Shown: piece after piece, positions 1 through 4,878 of the stretch
Layout: each line of letters opens with the position of its first letter
Position numbering within the stretch: position 1 is the stretch's first letter
Assembly (NCBI GenBank): GCA_017560705.1
Contig: JAFZEK010000306.1
Coordinates: 1-7,458, forward strand
From: Bacteroidales bacterium
GTDB taxonomy: Bacteria; Bacteroidota; Bacteroidia; Bacteroidales; P3
Direction of reading: 5' to 3'
DNA: 7,458 nt
Notes under the pieces: model-generated
Told to the model about the DNA's origin: nothing
The model's database searches: none
The model's input: the letters and a program-made list of their open reading frames with translations, nothing else
Translations under genes and position numbers: made by a program

Positions 1-242
1 AGCTCTATGATGTGTTCTATCATCTTACCTTTCAAGTATCTGTTGCAAGCCATTGTTTCAGTGTTTAGCTTTCCAAAATACGTGGTGTTGATGCTCTTGC
101 TAGATATATTTACTGAATAATCGTAGCCCGAAGATATTCTTTCATAGTCTTCTCTTGCCTTGGTTTTTGTTTGAGCTTGCAGGCTTTCTACTGCACTCAT
201 TTGCAAAAGTAAGCCAATTAATAGTAATGTTATTTTCTTCAT
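1..242 (-). CDS. Exported protein of unknown function, N-terminal part only
   Basis: Read leftward from the ATG at 242-240, the frame stays open for 80 codons to the window edge, so the C-terminus is missing. The protein begins MKKITLLLIGLLLQ and continues to an AQ at about residues 23-24, a typical Bacteroidota signal peptide with cleavage after that point. The mature part visible (TKTKAREDYERISSGYDYSV, then short polar and beta-prone stretches) matches no family I recognise. There is no cysteine at the end of the signal, so it is more likely periplasmic or outer-membrane than a lipoprotein. No Shine-Dalgarno and no TAnnTTTG box were found upstream. It lies in the same direction as the lipoprotein pair at 649-1921 but 400 bases away, so it is probably a separate unit. 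The gene call is fairly sure; the function is unknown. Confidence 0.75.
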   Translation of the reverse strand, partial: MKKITLLLIGLLLQMSAVESLQAQTKTKAREDYERISSGYDYSVNISSKSINTTYFGKLNTETMACNRYLKGKMIEHIIE

Positions 243-378
243 ATTGTTTATGTTTATTATTTATTACCCGTTGGATGAATTAAATTTTATATCCTATCAT
301 CAATCAGTTTAGAATATGGGATCGTTAACTTGGTGGTATACTGTCAGTTATTGGCCAATATAAAGTCTCGAAAATGCC

Positions 379-450
379 CCGAGAGGAAAATGTAACTACT
401 ACGTGATGTAGATAAAATTTCCTCGAGAGAGATTTTTGTCAACCTCTCGG
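379..450. promoter_or_regulatory. Competing inverted repeats, possible terminator or attenuator
   Basis: CCGAGAGG at 379-386 pairs perfectly with CCTCTCGG at 443-450. On the plus strand the right arm is followed within four bases by eight T residues, which resembles an intrinsic terminator with a long loop. The left arm can pair instead with an inner segment: GAGGAAA (383-389) with TTTCCTC (418-424). TCTCG at 365-369 offers a further partner. The arrangement suggests alternative folds. No plus-strand gene in the window ends here, so the transcript it would act on is unclear. On the minus strand it would lie in the leader of the gene at 1-242 or in the tail of the lipoprotein operon. Confidence 0.4.
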
Positions 451-600
451 TATGTTTTTTTTATTTGTATATCAAAACAAGACTAAATATCCTGAATTTA
501 ATTCAACCAATAGGTTGTTTATATTAATTTCAATCCCATAAAAGCATTTCTACAATCGTTTCTGTTTCTTACTTTTCTTAATACACATATTAGTCGTTTG

Positions 601-622
601 AGCTGTATGTTTTATTACAGCT
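601..622 (-). terminator. Hairpin after the lipoprotein gene pair
   Basis: AGCTGTA at 601-607 and TACAGCT at 616-622 form a perfect 7-bp stem with an 8-base loop, starting 27 bases past the stop codon of the second lipoprotein gene. There is no strong U-run behind it on the minus strand. It may therefore only stabilise the 3' end of the mRNA rather than terminate by itself. Confidence 0.35.
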
Positions 623-648
623 ATTTCTCAATTTCGTCAAGTATCACA

Positions 649-1224
649 TCACATCTCGTACAATTCAAGATTTTTATCATATTGATATATTGGATATTTC
701 TTGTTTGATAAATTCTTTAAAGAATCAATTAATTCATTGGATATATATGTATCTGACACACTTGCTATCCACGTAATAGGAATATTCCCAAACCCTTCCG
801 GCATAATAAGAAAATAGCTATTTTCTGCTAAAGCGTTAAATATTTCAATACTTGTTTTTTCCAAATTGAAATAGTCGCTAATAGTTTCAATGGCTTTTAT
901 ATCAGATATTTCGCATTTTTGTGTAGTTTTAATACTATAAGGTATTGATTTCAATATAAAATACGTTGTATCGCTTTGAATGTGACATGTTTCTTCCATT
1001 TTGTAAACATAACCGACCTCGCATGTATCAAGTAGTTTTCGGATAGCTTCTTTTTTTTCAATACTAATATTTGGTTTACCCAAATCTGTAATTTCATAAT
1101 TGCCATCCTCAACTAAAGCAACTGTAGTTGTTACTATAGGACAAGAAGGTTCATTATTGCAGGATACTAATCCTGTAATAATGAATGTCAAAATCAACAA
1201 ATATCTATTCATGAGAATTTTCAT
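649..1224 (-). CDS. Small lipoprotein of unknown family, second gene of the pair
   Basis: A 191-residue protein beginning MKILMNRYLLILTF and reaching a lipobox LVSC with the lipidated cysteine at residue 22 (signal peptidase II type). It is therefore anchored in a membrane facing the periplasm or cell surface. The mature part has further cysteines at about 28, 68, 80 and 104. It has no repeats or membrane segments and matches no family I recognise. Two starts are possible. The ATG at 1224 gives K at position 2 and a 20-base overlap with the upstream gene. The ATG at 1212 gives MNRYLL with an 8-base overlap (ATGAATAG shared with the upstream stop), a classic coupling arrangement. The lipobox is kept either way. 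Overlap and shared orientation with the gene at 1205-1921 indicate an operon and probably a shared role. TGA stop at 649-651. Confidence 0.85.
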   Translation of the reverse strand: MKILMNRYLLILTFIITGLVSCNNEPSCPIVTTTVALVEDGNYEITDLGKPNISIEKKEAIRKLLDTCEVGYVYKMEETCHIQSDTTYFILKSIPYSIKTTQKCEISDIKAIETISDYFNLEKTSIEIFNALAENSYFLIMPEGFGNIPITWIASVSDTYISNELIDSLKNLSNKKYPIYQYDKNLELYEM

Positions 1225-1921
1225 TAATAAGGTTTATGTAATTTTCTTGTTCACTTTCTGTCAATAAACCATTCAATGGTACACTCCAAATTGCGATATT
1301 GTCAAATTTTTCCAACTTATAACTACCTGAAGGGATGATTTGATTTCCTGGCTTTATACCCAGCTGTATTGCTAATTCGTAATTGATAGCAAAAGGAGAT
1401 TCTAGAGTTAAATAATTTTCTTTATATAAGTCTGGATTAGACACCTTATTAATATCTATCATAAAAAACAACTTTGGGCCATCTTGAGTGTTACTAATAT
1501 GTAATAATCCATCGTGCATATCTTCTAATGCAGGATCAATATTAAGTCCATATTCACCCGTAGAAGTATCTTGCTCAAATGAGAAACTTACAGAAACTCC
1601 ATCTTTCAGTACACTTATCAACTCACAATAGTCACAGCCCGGAGTGCAACTCACTTTTTCATAAAGTCCCAATAAAACTGTTTCTCTATTATAGCATCCA
1701 CTACGGTATGTTACTGTATAGACAACGCCACCTTCTACATCAATTCCATTCCCTATTAAAAATGCTTTCATTTCATCACTCATTGGCTTCACTTTTTTAG
1801 AGATATTTGTTGTTGAAACGCTATTGGTTTCATCTTTCTCGCAAGATGTAAAAAATGCTGTTCCTGCTACTAATACTGTAGCTACTATTGCTAAAAATGT
1901 TTTGTTTACTAGAGTCTTCAT
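1205..1921 (-). CDS. Lipoprotein of unknown family with a cysteine cluster
   Basis: A 238-residue protein. A long signal peptide (MKTLVNK, then a hydrophobic stretch to residue 26) ends in a lipobox FTSC with the lipidated cysteine at residue 27. The residues after it, EKDET, include a lysine and acidic residues resembling the Bacteroidota surface-export signal of lipoproteins, so surface exposure is plausible (inference). The mature part contains C76 and the cluster C92-x3-C96-x2-C99 (SCTPGCDYC), which could form disulfides or bind a metal. The rest looks like a compact beta-rich domain. I do not recognise the family. The start is well supported: AAGGAG lies 8 bases upstream of the ATG, unusual for this phylum. 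It is the first gene of a two-gene operon with the overlapping lipoprotein gene downstream, and it has a long structured leader. Confidence 0.88.
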   Translation of the reverse strand: MKTLVNKTFLAIVATVLVAGTAFFTSCEKDETNSVSTTNISKKVKPMSDEMKAFLIGNGIDVEGGVVYTVTYRSGCYNRETVLLGLYEKVSCTPGCDYCELISVLKDGVSVSFSFEQDTSTGEYGLNIDPALEDMHDGLLHISNTQDGPKLFFMIDINKVSNPDLYKENYLTLESPFAINYELAIQLGIKPGNQIIPSGSYKLEKFDNIAIWSVPLNGLLTESEQENYINLINENSHE

Positions 1922-1929
1922 ATTTAAGT

Positions 1930-1935
1930 CTCCTT
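1930..1935 (-). promoter_or_regulatory. Strong Shine-Dalgarno of the lipoprotein gene
   Basis: On the minus strand AAGGAG sits 8 bases before the ATG at 1921-1919. Most other starts in the window have no such sequence, as expected in Bacteroidota. It fixes this start and suggests good translation or translational control. Confidence 0.7.
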
Positions 1936-1944
1936 TCTTTTTGT

Positions 1945-1992
1945 TACTATCCTACATTGAATATTTGTATTTTTTATTTTAATAGGACAGTA
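1945..1992 (-). promoter_or_regulatory. Leader stem-loop next to the ribosome binding site
   Basis: TACTATCCTA at 1945-1954 and TAGGACAGTA at 1983-1992 are complementary over 10 positions with one exception, which becomes a G-U pair in minus-strand RNA. The loop is 28 bases and AT-rich. In the minus-strand transcript the stem ends 9 bases before the AAGGAG, close enough to influence ribosome access. No known riboswitch class is recognised. Confidence 0.4.
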
Positions 1993-2047
1993 TGATTAAT
2001 AAACTTGGCAAAACGGATAATTATAATTGTCTTGCCGTTAATTTCAT

Positions 2048-2065
2048 ATAGGCACAAATGCCTAT
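2048..2065. repeat. Perfect hairpin ATAGGCA-CAAA-TGCCTAT
   Basis: Seven perfect base pairs close a 4-base loop. It lies inside the predicted leader of the lipoprotein operon (minus strand). On the plus strand a run of six T begins 10 bases after the stem, too far for a standard terminator. The heptamer recurs at 2443-2449 and 2528-2534. Confidence 0.5.
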
Positions 2066-2140
2066 TCTCAGGTGTTTTTTAAGTTCTTTTTTACGTCATA
2101 GTTTCAAATATTTAAAGTGTTTCACAACCGGCATAATCCC

Positions 2141-2173
2141 CAAAATTATGCATTAATTTTGCGAAGCATACAA
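2141..2173 (-). promoter_or_regulatory. Candidate promoter of the lipoprotein operon
   Basis: On the minus strand TTG (2173-2171) is followed after 22 bases by TAATTTTG (2148-2141), matching the Bacteroidota -33/-7 pattern. Transcription would begin near 2134, giving a leader of about 210 bases before the lipoprotein gene at 1921. The -7 box is one arm of a near-palindrome (CAAAATTA-TGCAT-TAATTTTG, 2141-2161), so the other strand also carries TAATTTTG at 2154-2161, though without a well-placed TTG. Confidence 0.5.
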
Positions 2174-2392
2174 TAAATAATATTGTAGAGCGTTTATGAA
2201 AAGGTGCTTTTTGGGGGCAAGGGTGTGTGGCTGTGTTTGCATTTTTTCGCCACCACTCCTTGCGGTTGCACCTTCTTCTTTTTGGGGCATCGCCCGATAT
2301 ATAGTGTGTACTTCGCTTACTGTCGATACAAAGTTTTTTTCTACATCATTTGTCTTCGTTGTTTTTAGTTTATAACTCCGTTTACTTTGCAT
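2153..2392 (-). CDS. Doubtful 79-residue hypothetical protein
   Basis: This frame starts MQSKRSYKLKTTKTNDVEKN and ends LLYASQN. The N-terminal part is basic and polar and the C-terminus is rich in Leu and Tyr. It has no signal peptide, membrane segment or domain I recognise. In favour of a real product: a TAATTTTG box lies about 110 bases upstream on the same strand (2512-2505), and the sequence has a more even base composition than its AT-rich surroundings. Against it: no ribosome binding site, odd composition, and a stop codon that sits next to a promoter element. The frame fills most of a segment bounded by inverted 9-base repeats, so it may be a chance frame in a repeated non-coding element or a structured RNA. 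Leave it as hypothetical. Confidence 0.3.
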   Translation of the reverse strand: MQSKRSYKLKTTKTNDVEKNFVSTVSEVHTIYRAMPQKEEGATARSGGEKMQTQPHTLAPKKHLFINALQYYLLYASQN

Positions 2393-2512
2393 AGGCCTGT
2401 TTTTTTTCTACAAAAACTACCTCTGCCGTGCTGCGGCGCGGATGCCTATCGGTATCTCTTTCGCCTCTATTTATCATGTATTTTTCTTATCTCGTTTCGT
2501 GGTGCAAAATTA
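2154..2512. repeat. Segment bounded by short inverted repeats
   Basis: TAATTTTGC at 2154-2162 and GCAAAATTA at 2504-2512 are exact inverted copies, enclosing 359 bases that are clearly less AT-rich than the flanks. The segment carries a GC-rich patch at 2421-2445 (GCCG-TGCTG-CGGC hairpin) and the doubtful frame at 2153-2392. It has the size of a small non-autonomous element. However, each end repeat also contains a -7 promoter box, which could explain the match without mobility. No clear target-site duplication was seen. Confidence 0.3.
2505..2512 (-). promoter_or_regulatory. -7 promoter box reading into the 2153-2500 segment
   Basis: On the minus strand TAATTTTG is followed by CACCACG, the kind of context seen at Bacteroidota start sites. 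No TTG is found at the usual distance (the nearest leaves a gap of 26), so the -33 element is weak or absent. It would drive a transcript across the GC-richer segment toward 2153. Confidence 0.35.
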
Positions 2513-2533
2513 CTATCTTTATCCCACATAGGC

Positions 2534-2594
2534 ATATACAATAACTTAGAAAATATATACAATTGAATAGAAAATATATGAAAATTGTATATTT
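2534..2594. repeat. 21-base tandem repeat with inverted half-site
   Basis: Two adjacent 21-base units (2534-2554 and 2555-2575) share ATATACAAT, then four variable bases, then TAGAAAAT: 17 of 21 positions are identical. The second unit also begins an inverted repeat, ATATACAATT (2555-2564) with AATTGTATAT (2583-2592). A period of 21 puts the sites on the same face of the helix two turns apart, as in operators of AraC-type or response-regulator proteins. Parts of the same motif recur at the AraC promoter: TACAAATACTTAGAAAA at 2927-2943 and AATTGTATATTT at 2953-2964. Confidence 0.5.
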
Positions 2595-2954
2595 AGAGTA
2601 ATAAAAAGGCTTTTTACCAATAATAAGTTACTGATTAATAAAGCATAGTTCCATACAAGGAATTGGCGAAAATGGATTGAAAAATTTATTTTCGGGTACT
2701 GTACAAAACGTGCAGAAGTTCGAAAACGGCAAGTTTTTGTATATCTATAGTTTATTTTTGGCAAACATACATCCTATAACTATTCGCCAAAAACAAAAAT
2801 TTGATTCTTTTTCTGCCATATTGTATTCTTTTTTTTGATATACATTTTTTTATATATTGCAATTGGGTTAATATTGATAACTCTTGATAGTTTGGTAATT
2901 AAAATTGTCAATTACTTGTGTCAATCTACAAATACTTAGAAAACACAAAAGGAA

Positions 2955-2986
2955 TTGTATATTTCGTAAAAAAATACGTATCTTTG
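2955..2986 (+). promoter_or_regulatory. Promoter of the AraC-family gene
   Basis: TTG (2955-2957), 21 bases, then TATCTTTG (2979-2986): an excellent match to the Bacteroidota housekeeping promoter. Transcription should begin about 6-8 bases later, leaving about 35 bases of leader before the ATG at 3028. The TTG lies inside AATTGTATATTT, a 12-mer that also occurs at 2583-2594, so a protein bound to that motif would touch the -33 element. Confidence 0.75.
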
Positions 2987-3027
2987 TAAAAGATAATTCA
3001 CTGATAAATAAATATTATAACAGTAAT

Positions 3028-3912
3028 ATGGAAGTGCAAGAAATTGACAATAAGATAAAGAACTTGTGGATTCTGTTTAGCGATGCTGAGAAGAATTATA
3101 TACGAACGGATCATACTTTGACATTGGATCCAAAATCTTTTTATCATGTATATAAATGGGGTACACCTGTGATTTCCAAAGAGGTTAGAATATTACTTAT
3201 AAAAGAAGGTACGGCAAAATACACCGTAGGTTATCAAAAGTACAGTGTAAAGGCCGGTGATTTGTTGCTTCTTCCATCGGATGTTGTTTTTTCATTGGAT
3301 TTCAAATCAGAAGATTATCACCCTTATGGTTTTAGCTTTACCCACGAATTTATAGGATTAGACACCTTGCAAAATGCCCAATTAAAGAATATGCTGAACG
3401 AGGTTCTGCATCTGAAAATAGAGGGTGAAGATATAACAATGCTATCGTCGTTTTTCCTAAAAATGTGCTGTTTCCTTGATAATAAGAATCCCAACCTTTC
3501 GGGTTTCAAGTCTATAATATTGTCATTCTTATATATGCTGTACCCCATAGCGGAGCAAAACAAATACAATGCACCTCCCAAAGCCGTTACGCATAGACAC
3601 GAAGTGTTTTTGGATTTCTTGAAGCTGCTTCGAGGCATGGATATACCTGAACGCAGCGTAAAACACTATGCCGAAGCATTGAATGTAACCGAAAACTACC
3701 TGAGCACCGCCGTCAAAGAAGAGAGCGGCCGCACGGTAATGCAATACATAAACGAAAAAACGGTGGCATGCATAAAGATATATCTTGCTAAAGATGTGCC
3801 ATTGGAAGAAATAGCAGAGAAGACAAAACTGGGCAACACTTCTTCGCTTGGCAGGTTTTTCAAAAAGGAAACAGGCCAAACACCCATGGAATATAAAACT
3901 TCAAACAAGTAG
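3028..3912 (+). CDS. AraC-family transcriptional regulator
   Basis: A 294-residue cytoplasmic DNA-binding regulator. Residues about 40-105 look like the small beta-barrel (cupin-like) sensor domain of the family, with a segment KYSVKAGDLLLLPSDVVFSL typical of its turn region. Residues about 190-290 hold the paired helix-turn-helix domain: first helix-turn-helix about 209-234 (SVKHYAEALNVTENYLSTAV), second about 257-290, ending in the family signature GRFFKKETGQTPMEY. The start is set by the promoter: the frame is open from a TTG at 2905, but TATCTTTG at 2979-2986 lies downstream of that, so the ATG at 3028 is the first sensible start. The ligand and target genes cannot be told from sequence. 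It is transcribed alone and ends in a strong terminator. Repeats at 2534-2594 and 2927-2964 suggest autoregulation or control of a neighbour. Confidence 0.92.
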   Translation: MEVQEIDNKIKNLWILFSDAEKNYIRTDHTLTLDPKSFYHVYKWGTPVISKEVRILLIKEGTAKYTVGYQKYSVKAGDLLLLPSDVVFSLDFKSEDYHPYGFSFTHEFIGLDTLQNAQLKNMLNEVLHLKIEGEDITMLSSFFLKMCCFLDNKNPNLSGFKSIILSFLYMLYPIAEQNKYNAPPKAVTHRHEVFLDFLKLLRGMDIPERSVKHYAEALNVTENYLSTAVKEESGRTVMQYINEKTVACIKIYLAKDVPLEEIAEKTKLGNTSSLGRFFKKETGQTPMEYKTSNK

Positions 3913-3929
3913 CAGTACGGTATAAAAAC

Positions 3930-3972
3930 TAAGGCTTAATGTTCATTCAAAAGCATTAAGCCTTATTTTTAT
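3930..3972 (+). terminator. Intrinsic terminator of the AraC-family gene
   Basis: TAAGGCTTAATG (3930-3941) and CATTAAGCCTTA (3954-3965) form a perfect 12-bp stem with a 12-base loop, followed by TTTTTAT. It starts 17 bases past the stop codon. The A-rich bases before the left arm could make it work in the other direction as well. Confidence 0.88.
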
Positions 3973-3976
3973 AAAA

Positions 3977-4197
3977 TGTGCGGTTTGGCATTCGTAAGTG
4001 TGCGGTTTAGGGGTCGTAAGTATGGGAGTTTTGAGGTGTAATTGCCATGGTTTTGGGTCGTAAACCGCATGGTTTTGTATAACGGGAAACTATATGTCTT
4101 GAGGTATGCAAGGCAAGTAGACCACACAATAGAGGCGACTCGGAAAACGGTTTGAGGCGAGTTTGAAAGTAGACGGAGGCGTTTCCAAAACGTGGAA
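3977..4197. repeat. Degenerate 22-base tandem array in two blocks
   Basis: Block one has units starting at 3977, 3999, 4021, 4043 and 4065, each 22 bases. On the minus strand their shared parts are (C)AAAAC(C) and TTACGACC, separated by six variable bases. The first two units (3977-4020) are the most alike, both starting TGTGCGGTTT and ending CGTAAG. Block two has units starting at 4110, 4132, 4154 and 4176 with a shared (G/A)AGGC(G/A) at the same 22-base spacing and variable remainder. The two blocks are nearly in phase (one base off), as if one ancient array had diverged. No protein frame fits. The unit is too short and too variable for CRISPR. It lies between the AraC terminator and the terminator of the rhodanese operon. 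Confidence 0.6.
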
Positions 4198-4338
4198 TTT
4201 TTAGAAGTTGCCGTTATATGTTTTATTTCTTTTTGTGCTATAAATGTCGTTTAAAAGCCTCGATTTATTACTGCCGGTGCAAAATATTTTTTTGCGGCTA
4301 GTGTTTTGTTATTGTTAAAGTGCAGTAATGCAATGCAT
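4198..4338. other. AT-rich intergenic sequence, nothing identified
   Basis: This stretch separates the 22-base array from the terminator of the minus-strand operon. It has an imperfect hairpin around GCAAAATATTTTTTTGC (4279-4295). No frame or promoter of good quality was seen. Confidence 0.4.
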
Positions 4339-4394
4339 AAAAAAACGAAACAACCACAGCTCATATTGATGAATATTTGCATTGGTTGTTTCGT
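4339..4394 (-). terminator. Intrinsic terminator of the peptidase-channel-rhodanese operon
   Basis: ACGAAACAACC (4345-4355) and GGTTGTTTCGT (4384-4394) form a perfect 11-bp stem. On the minus strand the stem runs straight into seven U (4345-4339). The 28-base loop can fold again (ATATT-GATG-AATAT, 4363-4376). It lies about 46 bases past the rhodanese stop codon. Confidence 0.9.
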
Positions 4395-4440
4395 AATTAG
4401 AGAGGAGTGTGATGTTTTTTTTAGCAGATGTTGCTTGATG

Positions 4441-4839
4441 TTATTTCTCCACAGGCATTCCGGCTTGTTGCCATCCTAGTATGCCGGTATTTAGTTCTAT
4501 AACTCTGAACCCTTTGGAAGCGAGGGCTTGAGCTGCTGCTTTGCTGCGTCGGCCGCTGCGGCAGTATACTGCAATGGTTTTGGTGTTGTCAAGCTTTGCT
4601 TGCTCCACAGCGGTGTCAAAATTCTTGTCCCACACTATGTTGGAGGCGTTCTTTATATGTCCTGTTTCGTATTCTTTTTGAGTGCGAACGTCTACCAACA
4701 CTACAGAGCTTTTACCTATGCTATCTACAAATTGGTTTACGGGCAAAGATGTGAAAGCAGCTTGTGTGCCACTAGGTTGTTGTGCTGCCGCTGCCAGTCC
4801 TATGCATGCTGCAACGAGAAAGATGAATATTTTTTTCAT
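4441..4839 (-). CDS. Exported single-domain rhodanese-like sulfurtransferase
   Basis: A 132-residue protein with a signal peptide (MKKIFIFLVAACIGLAAAAQ; cleavage near residue 20) followed by one rhodanese domain (about 30-130). Visible hallmarks are DVRTQKEYETGHIKNASNI (50-68), with the CDC25/rhodanese-type DVR and GHI motifs, and the active-site loop CRSGRRS (93-99) with catalytic Cys93. Such proteins move sulfane sulfur from a donor such as thiosulfate to a thiol acceptor; the true substrate is unknown. The signal places it in the periplasm. It is the last gene of an operon, 39 bases behind the potassium channel gene, and is followed by a strong terminator. The fold and catalytic cysteine are clear; the physiological role is not. 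Confidence 0.92.
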   Translation of the reverse strand: MKKIFIFLVAACIGLAAAAQQPSGTQAAFTSLPVNQFVDSIGKSSVVLVDVRTQKEYETGHIKNASNIVWDKNFDTAVEQAKLDNTKTIAVYCRSGRRSKAAAQALASKGFRVIELNTGILGWQQAGMPVEK

Positions 4840-4878
4840 TGTTGAATGTGTATAATATTATCAAAATTTTAGTTTGTT

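Larger units (their letters stand above)
243..648. other. Intergenic region with several inverted repeats, no gene seen
   Basis: This 406-base AT-rich stretch separates two minus-strand genes. It contains no convincing reading frame. It holds a 12-base perfect palindrome (TATTGGCCAATA, 349-360), a cluster of competing stems at 365-450, a small hairpin CAACC-AATA-GGTTG at 504-517, and a hairpin just beyond the lipoprotein genes at 601-622. No TAnnTTTG box on the minus strand was found to explain expression of the gene at 1-242. Confidence 0.6.
2393..2904. other. AT-rich control region, no gene seen
   Basis: Apart from the 21-base repeats at 2534-2594, this stretch holds an inverted repeat TTTTTGGC (2755-2762) with GCCAAAAA (2786-2793), separated by 23 bases. 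It also has a TATTTTTG box at 2753-2760 lacking a properly spaced TTG. Frames here are AT-driven and show no protein-like composition. Its length ahead of a regulator gene suggests it is upstream control sequence or decayed DNA. Confidence 0.45.

Noticed and set aside
1579..1800. 73-codon plus-strand frame (His and Leu rich)
   Set aside because: Antisense to the lipoprotein gene, with low-complexity composition.
2154..2512. Calling a MITE or insertion sequence outright
   Set aside because: The 9-base inverted ends each contain a promoter box, no target duplication is visible, and copy number cannot be tested here; kept as a repeat with low confidence.
2546..2764. 72-codon frame on the minus strand
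   Set aside because: Composition (Phe, Ile, Tyr, Asn rich) is what AT-rich DNA yields by chance; it overlaps the 21-base repeats and has no start signals.
2905..3027. N-terminal extension of the AraC gene from a TTG at 2905
   Set aside because: The -33/-7 promoter at 2955-2986 lies inside it, so that start would not be transcribed; the first 41 residues are basic and unlike the family N-terminus.
3324..3908. Three minus-strand frames opposite the AraC gene
   Set aside because: They are antisense shadows of a well-supported gene and show no domain features.
3977..4086. CRISPR array
   Set aside because: Units are 22 bases end to end with only a six-base variable sector and degenerate conserved parts; there are no cas genes nearby.
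4441..4839. Rhodanese as a lipoprotein through Cys12 (LVAAC)
   Set aside because: Only 11 residues precede the cysteine, and a better ordinary cleavage site (AAAAQ) follows, so a soluble periplasmic protein is more likely.
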